A stretch of 64,000 bases of DNA, taken from assembly GCA_030248295.1 (NCBI GenBank), contig JASANH010000457.1:186001-250000 (forward strand), given 5' to 3'. The notes below the pieces were generated by a model that was given only the letters and a program-made list of their open reading frames with translations, made no database searches and had not been told where the DNA came from. Of this stretch, positions 55,571 through 64,000 are shown piece after piece. This stretch comes from Mesodorylaimus sp. YZB2_4 (Eukaryota > Nematoda > Enoplea > Dorylaimida > Dorylaimidae). Made by a program: the position numbers and the translations under genes. Position 1 is the first letter of the stretch. Every line of letters starts with the position of its first letter.

Positions 55571-55961
55571 GAAAAGTTATGATATTATTGTTTAAAGAGG
55601 CCCCCTTGGCCAAATATGGATAAGGGCTGGTCTAATCGTAAGAGAAAAGCAAGCAAACCAAAGATTCGAAGGTTTCGAGTCCCGCGGGGGGTACTGGTTT
55701 TGCTTTCTTTTGCTGACCTACTCTTACAAATCCCAGGAAAGCCGAAGAAGATTTTGCTTGGCTTATTACATAGGATACTTTTCTTAGCTGCTATTCAAAG
55801 TAATTCTCGCTTACAATTTGTTTTCTCGGTATAATTTATTCCCCACACGTCTTTGTCAGCGCTATAAATGGTCTCCTCAAGGCAAAGGCATTAGACTACT
55901 TTTAATTTTTTTTTGGATAAAAAATCCCCCAAATTTTAGCCTTCGCTTCGCGCGGAAGGCA
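55571..55961. other. Intergenic sequence
   Basis: No supported gene; an open frame at 55616-55834 has no domain. Confidence 0.4.
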
Positions 55962-58900
55962 GGTCAGCAGTTCTCGCTTGCCTCACAAATCTGGACCCTG
56001 TATAATCTTGTGGTCCTACTCCTGAGGTCCAATGTGAGTTTAGGGTCTTCACACAGGACATGTCAATGATTGTGAAACCGGCCCCCCGCCTTATGCCAAT
56101 AAGTGGAGCAGCTGACGCTAACGAAGCCAATTAGACTAGAAACTATGTCGGGCAAGAGCACTGGCAACACATTAAAAAAGTACATCATAACTTTGGCATG
56201 GCAAGCATGTTTTTCATAGTCAGACGATTATATTATTTTAATAATTCCCATCAGCTACTGCGGGATGTCAAATAACTTTGAGCTGATAATTCACAGACTC
56301 GCTGTCTTCATTGGCTATCAACATTCTTGAGTTCGCCATAGTCGATTACGACCTAAGAGCTACCACCTGACCAGTTCGTTGGTCAGAGTCCGTTTTATGG
56401 GTGACCGACGAGATGGGGAGGTCACCATCCTTGCTCTCTATGAGAGTGTCAAGTTCGATTAACCTCCTTATGGGTGTGTAGTTATTGCTGCTCGATACCC
56501 TCGAGCTACTCGGATCGCCTCCGAACGCTCCCGTCTGCTTGCAAAACGCGATAGCTCTTTTTCTTAATCTGGTGTTAACAATTAAGTAGACGATAGGGTT
56601 TATGGCGTGGTTGAATGTCCAGACTCCTTGCAATAAGAAGCAAGTGGCCAGGCTGACCAGATCGAAGGCGGATACTATTGTAAATATGACGAACGTGGCT
56701 GTGAATATGCACCCGAGTATAATACATTGAACCAGTAATTTGACTTCCCTTCTCAAATTTCGCTGTGTTGACAAAGTTTGAACATGTTTTCGCATTTCAT
56801 GAACCCAAACTAATGAGAAAATATTGAATACAATTTCCACACTTGTGCAAATCGAGTCGAAAACTAAATTTATCCAATTAAATGCCGCCCCTAATCTCGT
56901 GCTATCGTCAAATGCCCAGGTGTATAAATTTGGAATGAATGGAAAAAGGCTTGTTTCAGAAAGAATGTCGCCGTAGAAACAAGGAATTCCCATCAACAGC
57001 CACGATGCCGCGTGAAGTATCCACAAATTACGTCTCCTGAAACACAATAAAAATACTTTTACGAAGAGCCAAGATCCATCTTGTTACTTGGTTATATTCG
57101 TTGTTGGGGCAGGTCCTGTGCCGGACTCTAGCCTATAAGACCGTATCAGGCATGGACTACTCTTTCCTGTATATCAGTGCACTGCTTCAAGGAACTGGGC
57201 TGCCTCGTTCATAAGTCGAGGATGGCTAACACGAGACCAAGAGCGATTTCGAGGTCGAGTATCCGGTTTGGGTCGCTGGCATCGGTAGAGGGCTGGTCTT
57301 GAGGTCTAAACTGCTCTGTGCGCACCTTGGCCCAGTCCGTCAGAACCCGTTTGACGGCCGACACGTGCGGATGTTCCCCGAGTTGTGGGTCCACATGGTG
57401 TGGGACAGTAAAGCTCGTCGAGAAGTCTTTTTTGGACTGGTTGGGGTGGTTCCTGAGGCTTGAGCCATCCTCTGGTCAGCCCTAGTTTGTCCTAGGGCGA
57501 GCCATGGATTTCAAGACCAACGATCAAAGAGCATACAGGACTCTAAACACAATATTCAAAAACCGTACTTAAAAACCCTGGATTCCAAATGAGGCCTCGT
57601 GATTGCGATCCATCGACTGAATGAAATTAGAGGAAATAGGACGCAATTGGCGTACCAGGCGCTCAGGCAGAGGAAGGAGGCCGCACGGGCCAGAATCGGT
57701 TCCTGGTGCTGAGCCAAGATCACTACACCAGCGTACACTCCAACCATGCATAGCTCGATACAATCGGCTACTGCTAAGTTAATCATGAAGGAGTAAGTCG
57801 CATTTTTCATTTCCTTATCGATATAAATCAGATAAGCGCAAAAAACTTGAAGTGGAATAAATATGATTGCCACAGTAATGTAAATCGTAGCCGCGCATAA
57901 GTCCGTTGCACTGAGACCAATGGTTTGGAAACAACTGCCATTAGTCGTGTCCAAGCTAAGGTTCGTTTCGCTGCTTAGGTTTGTTCGATTCATGCTAAAT
58001 CGTGGTCGCCGCTGAGAAAAACCTGTGAGGGAGAGAATGAAAAGTTGATTCGGTTAACCGTAAAACGCTGTCCTGACAACGGAAAGACAAGACAAACAAC
58101 TAGATAGCGAGAGCCGAGTCGAAGCGAATGGCATGAGCTCGTGGAGACGTGTTTCAAAACCAATCGTTATCGGGAATATAGGCGACTAATGAACGAGTGT
58201 CACTCGGGGAAACGACACTTCATTTGAGTTGTTTTATGCGTTAGTTAGGGAAATACTAAAAAGTTTGACAGGATAGTGAGAAGAACCGAGAAAAAGTCAT
58301 TTGCTGTTGTTTCTCACGCCAAGCTCGCGATTAGTGTCGAGACTATGCAAAGAAAAGACTAGGTGGGCCCGTGTTTGCACACTCACTTGGAAGGCGGGAG
58401 CAAAGGCGCCAGATATAGCAATATTAGGTGCAGAACTGGACTTGCCAATGTTGATTGAGGACACACGCGTTGGGACTCGGGCTAAAGTTAGAAACAGGCA
58501 ATTAGAGAACGAGTGAAAATTCGAGTTCCCACACACAGTGCAGTAGGCGGAATGGCAGTCTATCTAGCATAAGAACGTCTGATAGTGCGACAAGTGCATG
58601 ATAAGTTCAAGCACAAAGTCGTGCTGACAGCGGATGTCAGTTTCGAGGTGGCACTGACCTGGTAATCAGCCCACCTCAATCGCGGAAATGATTATGAATA
58701 ATACATAATCTCCTATCGACCCCAGAGCCAATAATAAAAGAGTAGAGCTGCATCGATGCATACCTGGCCAGCGAGAACCTGGATTTCCATTGCGTGAGCT
58801 GGCCTCGTTAAAAGTTTTACGAAACGGCAATGTTCATGGACTGAGTGAAAAATAACGGGAAATTTCACCAGTTTCCTCCCTTGAACCGCATAATATTAGA

Positions 58901-59100
58901 AACATGAGGATATGGTGCGGGTGAAAAAGACAAGCCGACTAACGATCAGCCTGTTAGAGCGTGCTGTCTGATGAATAACAGGTACCTGCTCCCACTCGAA
59001 TCAAAGTACCCACGGTCTGGTTCTGGCAGGTTTAAAACAAGCTTGCGCTGACTCGTCTAAAATATCTAATTGCAAATCATCCTATAGTCCGCTGTCTGCT
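55962..59100. repeat. Segmental duplication, block 2 (holds receptor copy 3)
   Basis: The partner of block 1. Similarity extends through the 3' flank, the receptor, and about 1 kb of 5' flank. A third, shorter piece of the 5' flank recurs at about 59430-59640, with TTCCCTTGAATTACAT, AACATGAAGATTTGGTGCAG and GGCTGTTAG in order. Confidence 0.65.
56346..57993 (-). CDS. Serpentine (7TM) chemoreceptor-like GPCR, copy 3, intact
   Basis: Exons 57569-57993 and 56346-57036 join (AA|G phase) into 371 residues. The seven helices, LAVADC, SRWIAITRP, the FYGDILS...NLYTWAFDD loop and NPIVYLIVNTRLRKR are all present, and no stop interrupts the loop where copy 2 is broken. The C-terminal tail is about 40 residues longer than in copy 1. 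The start ATG follows an acceptor (TTTTTCTCAG) by 17 bases, again suggesting a spliced leader or 5' intron. The 532-base intron is longer than in the paralogues and carries unrelated GC-richer sequence at about 57190-57520. Ligand unknown. Confidence 0.82.
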
Positions 59101-60496
59101 GCAGCCATCATGCCCCACTGACGTGAGACCAACAGACTTAATCGGCTCGTCTTTTTTACATGCACTAATCCTCATGTTTTCTAACATTATATGGTTCAAG
59201 GAAGGAAATCGGCAAACTTATGAGTTTCTTCCCGATCAAAATCATTTTGTCTTAAAACTTTCAACAAGACCATCTCACGCTCATGGGCTTTTGTGGACGA
59301 CCTGTCAGTTGATTAGGTTGTTTTGTCCGTATGAATCCAGCTTTCATTAAGTAATGATAGGCGAAACAGAATGGAGCTGACGGACGCAGTCGGCTCCGTG
59401 TACTACAATGAGTATCATGCCCCAATATTACTGCACATATTCATCATGCGTGGCGCACCTGTGCACTCTTATTACCAAATGCAATTTTCATCAGTTTTTT
59501 CCCTTGAATTACATTATGTCATAAACATGAAGATTTGGTGCAGGTGAAATCGACGAGCCGATTCAGGCTGTTAGTCTCACCAGTAGCGAGGCATGCTGTC
59601 TGAAGCAGACAGTTGGGCTAATAAACTAGCTTGCAATTAGATCTTGCGCTAGATGGGTCGGCGAAAGCTGTTTAGATCATGCCAGAATCAGATTGTCGGG
59701 TACTTTAACTCGAGTAGGGATTGGGCCACACTTTTTGAATACAGTGGCCTCTTGGTAAGAGTGCCACACAATGGGTTCACCCTAATATGGCTATTGGTCG
59801 GATTGGTGTCCAGTGTGATCGCAGTGCCTTACAATTCGGAGCCATGGTAACTCTTGGAGTGAATCACCAAGGTACTGAAATCCTTCCACTCATTAGGCTT
59901 GCTATCAGCGCTGCGCTTCTAGGGCTGTACAGTTTAAGGTTATTTTGTTTCTATAAGAATGCAATACGCATGGATCAGGAAAATTGAGCTGAAGCAGGTC
60001 GGATTTGATGTGAGTTTTTTGTATAAAGTAGCACATAGCTTGGCCAAGTTCATCGAAAAACCTGTTTTCTTTAAAAACATACAGGCCCTCCACGCTCCGC
60101 ATAGTGCCTTGTGTACATTCTCAAAGAAAACAGATAGTACAGTATATGGAATGCGTGGTACGCCCATGCAACTTTACCATAAAACACGTAAGGGCCAATT
60201 ACAGTAGACGAGCTGATGAGAACCGGTCTCCAAACGGTATGCGTAGAGAGCTCCTCACGAGAAGCCAAGTTCAGGCAAAGAATCGAACATGCTGGAAGGT
60301 AGCATCGTGTCAGCCAGGAAGAGATACTGAACCTGTCAGCACTGTAATTAAGCGCAGCAACCATGAATTGAGCTTTGGTGCAGCCTGAACTCTGTGTCGT
60401 GTTTTCATTCCTCCAGACAAGTACATCAGCCAAGCACACCAAACGTAAATCGAGAAAAATGAAACTGCGAATTTCTCGCAACATTGTTGCAACAGA
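59101..60496. other. Intergenic region left of the VWA gene
   Basis: Apart from the partial duplicate at about 59430-59640 I see no supported feature. Frames at 60071-60484 (minus) and 60104-60388 (plus) overlap each other and have no domain. It should include the 3' untranslated region of the VWA gene. Confidence 0.4.
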
Positions 60497-62471
60497 TCAC
60501 TTCCAGGTTTTAGACATGATCGCTTTCTGCTTCAGTGTGTCCACATCGACCATTTTTGACTCGGCGACGGTATCACGAGGCTTCGATTTGGCATCCGGCA
60601 TCACCGTTGCGTTGCTCTGGGTCGGGAATGCCGAGACGGATATTAGACCCTGTTGTGGCTCATTCTGTTGGCCTTCTCCCTTCGAAGGGCGCACGGAAGG
60701 CTCCATGGCGGTGTTGGCGCGTACGATCGTCGGACCAGGTTCAGCGGGGGCGCGGACAGTTTTCAGCATGGGCTTGAAGGGCGCCGTCTTCGTTTCATTT
60801 TTTCCAGCTGGCGTCAGTGAAACTTTCAAGACTGGCCCTGTCGTGGGGGTCGTAGTATCAGTCCTGGGACCCAGAGTCCTGTAATGCTGAGCCGGATCAG
60901 TGGGCAGCAAACTCTTAGAAGTGTGGTCCTTTTTAGTACTGGTACCGACGGTGCCCAAACGCGGTCCAGTCGTGACGGTGGGGTAGAAGGAGAGATCAGA
61001 AGCGATCGTCTTGTAGGCCGCAGCCCCAGCACTGGTCTTGCTCGGCATGATCTTGGCGTTGGATGTAGCCCCCATTTTGTTGGCCTTGCTTTGTTCTCGC
61101 GAGATTTTCTCCAGACTGGGGTTGGTCAAGACTGTTGGCGCGCGGGTGTCTGACGGATGGGTCACGGTCGAGTAGCTCGTTGTGCCATAGTAGGTGGTGG
61201 TGGTCCTTCCCTTTGTTTCGTACCCGTTTGTTGTCGATCCGCACGTCGTATACGTCTGTGTGGACGAACTGCTTTTGGCCTTGACCAATGCCTCTTTTTT
61301 TTGCAGAGCCGAACGGCGCCTTCGACGGATGAGCACGAAACCCAGAATAATCAGGAAGAGGACCAAGAGCACGGCGCCGACTCCGATCACGATGAACAGC
61401 ACAGTGTTGTCGTGTTCACCTTTTTGTTGGCGGTTCGGCCCTGTGGTTTCCATTAATGCCTTATTAGGTGTGCCTTGCGTGGGGACTGAGGGCGAGCAAA
61501 GTTCGCATGCTTTGCAAAAGGTCCTTTCGCCCGAGCAGTAGCGATCGCAGTTACCTTCGCTCTCCATCTTGGCGCATTGCTGTTCGCATCGTTCTGTGTC
61601 GCATTGCGGTGATGCCTTCGGCTTCATTTCATTGCACTTGTAGCCGTCGTCGTCTTCCCTCTCCTTCTTCCAGTCGCCTTCGCATTGGGTTTTTTCATCG
61701 TTAGCGTAGTAGCACATCTACAACATCATCTTCATCAAACATGTCCTAGCAACCTCTCGATCAGTTGAGTACCTCGCGGTATCTGCACAAGTCGCGTCGA
61801 ATTTCTTCCTGAAACTGCTCGAAGACGGACTGCGTCAACGCATCCAAGTTTTCGAGTTCGACTCGAAGTTTTTGCTTGTTGCCGACCAATCGCTGTTGGT
61901 GATCGTTGGCACACTTGTCGTAATCGCCCACGTGGACCAAGCAGACGACAGTGCCATTGGCCCGCAAGGCGTCCGCTTCTTTCTCAGCTTCTTTTTGAGC
62001 TTTGGCAATTTCGTCTTTATTGTGATTTTCAGGGAACGGATTCGTGCATCCATCGGTGATTATGATGACCACGTTGGTGACGGCGGGACGTTGATCGTAG
62101 TTCAACACGTGGCGGGCCAGTCGGAGGGCTTCGGGCGTGTTGGTGAATCCAGTTGGCGATTTCGCCTTGATGTCTTCGATGCGCTCCATGAATATCGACA
62201 CATTGCCAGTCAGATGATGCATCACGGTCGCATGAGTTTCGAACCGAATCATGGCCAGTTGCGTTTTCTTTGGATCAATGGGGAAGATCTTAGGAATTTT
62301 CTTGATCTCTTCTAGCATTTTCGTGTAATTCGACGGGTCAATACTGCCCGAGGAATCGATCAGTAGTACGATGTCCAGCTTGGCGTCTTCGTATTTTCGA
62401 CCGAACGAGAACCAGGGGCACACGATGAAAAAGAGCAGAGACATCAGGCAGAAATTGGCGTTCGAGCCCAT
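60497..62471 (-). CDS. Type I membrane protein with a von Willebrand factor A domain
   Basis: Exons 61773-62471 and 60497-61717 join in phase 0 (donor GTACTC, acceptor TTGTAG) into 639 residues. A signal peptide covers about 1-24. A VWA domain covers about 31-228 with an intact metal-ion site: DxSxS at 39, 41 and 43, a GFTNT Thr near 110-112, and ITDG with Asp 140. A cysteine-rich segment (about 261-308, ending CKACELC) resembles a ShK/EGF-like small module but I cannot assign it. A strong membrane helix spans about 338-363, then RRRRR and a long Ser/Thr/Pro-rich cytoplasmic tail. The plan suggests a cell-surface receptor binding a matrix or adhesion ligand through a metal ion. Nematode VWA receptors vary widely; I do not recognise a specific orthologue. 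Confidence 0.85.
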
Positions 62472-62949
62472 TTAGTCAATGTGAAAGAGAGAAGTAGCAG
62501 CTAGCAACCAATCGACATCAGCACGCGAGGAAAGAATGATTAGAAGATGAGACTCGCAAAGGCGCAAAGCATTCTTTACACTGCAACCCTAACGTTCAGC
62601 TTTGTTATAACCACGCACCATTTCGCACTGACTGAAGCAACTTTTCCCAACCTGTGGCAAGCAGTATTTCTACACAAACACTAAAAAAACTGGAAAAAGA
62701 GAAAAAGTTACTCAACCATCTTTTAAAGAGACGACAAGTTTGAAAACTTTTTTGGAACATACTTGGTTTTATGATATATCGAGCACGTTTCGTTAAAAAT
62801 TTTAATTGTTTTAGCAAGGAGTCCTACAAATCTATTATATCACCTATATCCCAGTAATTGGTTCGAGTCAAGGATGCACCTCTGGGCTTGAATGCACAAC
62901 CATGTTTGCGATCAAGGCAATTCTTACTTGTTATGCCAAAATGTTTTCC
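62472..62949. other. 5' flank of the VWA gene
   Basis: The VWA promoter should lie here. The 28 bases before its ATG are pyrimidine-rich, but no AG acceptor or TATA box is clear. A 70-codon frame at 62605-62817 has no support. Confidence 0.4.
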
Positions 62950-63216
62950 TCACTGACAAATAGACGGATCAAGCTCACGCAATAGGCTCTTCTCACGTTC
63001 CCAGGCATGCTCTACTGGTGGACATTGAACGAAACCCTTGTACACATCCACATGTTCAAGGAGATCAAGTTCCCCTCGATATGCGCAGTTTACATCGACC
63101 TCCGGGAAGTGCGAAATCTTGCCGCTGGTGTATAGTGCTTTGCTGAGCAGAAAAGTGTATACGTACGGCGGGAAGTTCAAATTTTGCGTCGTGCGAGATT
63201 TGTGAAACGGTCTATT
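62950..63216 (-). CDS. Possible terminal exon of an unrecognised protein
   Basis: An open frame of about 89 codons ends at TGA (62950-62952). It has no in-frame ATG and an in-frame stop at its upstream end, so if real it is a 3' exon entered through an acceptor such as the ATAG near 63219. Composition is protein-like (PPYVYTFLLSKALY, CAYRGELDLL, CPPVEHAWERE, three cysteines). I find no upstream exon. It may be chance. Confidence 0.3.
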   Translation of the reverse strand, partial: NRPFHKSRTTQNLNFPPYVYTFLLSKALYTSGKISHFPEVDVNCAYRGELDLLEHVDVYKGFVQCPPVEHAWEREKSLLRELDPSICQ

Positions 63217-63283
63217 TCGTTTTGTTCAATCTCCAATTTGAGCTAAAATCGATTCGCTCATTTCTCAACTTTTCCCTCCAGTT

Positions 63284-63685
63284 ATGCAGTGTATATCAGT
63301 CACCACTTTCGACGTTCAGACTGATGGAAATGCAATAAGACCTCGTCCTCTATTGCTTGCACAAAACTTGGCCATTGGCCGGCCAGTCAAATGGCCATAT
63401 TGGAAGGTAAATTTTTTCCGATAGTCACTGGACCCGTCCAATTATCTTCAGTCAGAGTTTGCTAAAATCTAAATCCTCGAGTTTGACATGAAAGATACTT
63501 TTAAAAGCCTGGGCGGTACCTTCGAACGGTTCGTTTGGGAAGCAGGATATGCGATGATCGACTACGCGTCGCGATTTGAGACAGAGTCTAAAATGCGAAA
63601 CTTAAGGGCGCAATATAAACCAAAGAGTTGCGGCTCCACTACGAATTATTACAGTACCTATTGTGGAACCACTGGTGGGCACTGA
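63284..63685 (+). CDS. Possible small two-exon gene of unknown function
   Basis: Exon 63282-63406 starts right after a strong acceptor (TTCCCTCCAG), has an ATG two bases in, stays open for 41 codons and ends at donor GTAAAT. A following acceptor TCTTCAG at 63451 gives a 47-residue product. Using a weaker acceptor at 63481 instead continues in frame through 63685, giving about 109 residues with a TFERFVWEAGYAMIDYASRF segment and a C-terminal Cys/Gly/Thr/Tyr-rich tail. No domain is recognised. It lies just upstream of the laminin-like gene on the same strand. Confidence 0.4.
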
Positions 63686-63867
63686 AGCTGCGAGATATCA
63701 CACGTGGCTTCTCTCCCCCGCCCACCGCCTTCCATTGGTCGCCTGCGCCGCCCTCAGAGCCACCTAGCGAGCACTTCGCCGCGAGACCAGCTGAATGGGC
63801 AGTTGTGGAACAGCCGGCGGCGGTGCACGGCCGGCAAGCGTCAAAAGAGCAAGAACCACTTTGAGAA

Positions 63868-64000
63868 ATGGAGAAACTAGTTTCTTATGTAACATTCTCC
63901 TTCATTTTTATGCTCAGTTTCGGCCAAGGTCAATCTGGTTATTTGACTCCGCAATACATCAATTTGGCCGTGAATAAGACCATTCACGCCACCTCCACTT
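63868..64000 (+). CDS. Laminin subunit-like protein, N-terminal exon, cut by window edge
   Basis: From the ATG at 63868 the frame is open to the window end (44 codons). A signal peptide (about residues 1-22: MEKL, hydrophobic VTFSFIFML, then FGQGQS) is followed by a sequence beginning GYLTPQYINLAVNKTIHATST. That matches the start of a laminin N-terminal domain, where LTP..(F/V)NLA.....ATATCGE opens mature alpha chains. Laminins are secreted heterotrimers of the basement membrane. The alpha assignment rests on a short stretch; beta, gamma or netrin-type chains also carry this domain. Confidence 0.7.
   Translation, partial: MEKLVSYVTFSFIFMLSFGQGQSGYLTPQYINLAVNKTIHATST

Noticed and set aside
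60375-61541. Plus-strand frames of 80-169 codons
   Set aside because: They are antisense to the VWA gene and have no domain; the minus frame has a signal peptide, membrane helix and metal site.

Overview
This is animal nuclear DNA, most likely from a nematode. Coding exons are short and split by GT-AG introns, often only 45-120 bp. Two genes have the cuticle-collagen plan of nematodes: an N-terminal membrane anchor, interrupted Gly-X-Y blocks bounded by cysteines, and a C-terminal YCxCP motif. There is also a small tandem family of nematode-like serpentine receptors and a nematode-style BTB protein. The exact lineage cannot be fixed from sequence alone. I see no bacterial operons, CRISPR arrays, rRNA genes or convincing free-standing tRNA genes.

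Layout, left to right. At 1.0-9.4 kb (minus) is a complete 24-exon ABCC/MRP1-type exporter of 1565 residues. At 11.05-13.1 kb (plus) is a two-exon gene joining an unrecognised helical region to two tandem MYND zinc fingers. At 14.2-18.3 kb (minus) is a three-exon neuromedin-U/pyrokinin-like GPCR. At 22.7-23.2 kb (minus) is a BTB protein. At 24.8-26.1 kb (plus) is an intronless ionotropic-receptor channel. At 26.4-27.8 and 35.5-36.8 kb (minus) is a pair of duplicated cuticle collagens with identical exon plans and conserved TATA/initiator promoters. At 32.8-34.2 kb (plus) is serpentine receptor copy 1. At 41.7-43.4 kb (minus) is an intronless DEG/ENaC channel. At 48.6-58.0 kb (minus) is a local duplication carrying a receptor fragment, a receptor pseudogene with one in-frame stop, and an intact receptor. 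At 60.5-62.5 kb (minus) is a VWA-domain type I membrane protein. At 63.28-63.69 kb is a possible small gene, and at 63.87 kb the first exon of a laminin-like gene runs off the right edge.

The rest is repeat-rich. It includes a four-level nest of elements at 38.7-40.9 kb: long terminal inverted repeats (TIRs), a second element with perfect 25-bp TIRs, a tRNA-derived SINE, and a roughly 217-bp TIR insert inside the SINE. There is a 966-bp hAT-like element with an exact 8-bp target duplication at 53.2-54.2 kb that itself holds another SINE. Two SINE families occur twice each, one copy with a 13-bp target duplication. A decayed non-LTR reverse transcriptase lies at 46.7-47.8 kb.

The genes do not form one pathway. 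Most encode membrane or extracellular proteins (exporter, neuropeptide receptor, chemoreceptor-like receptors, two ion channels, cuticle collagens, matrix and adhesion proteins). All exon structures were worked out by hand from splice-site consensus, reading-frame continuity and family homology, without transcripts or database searches.
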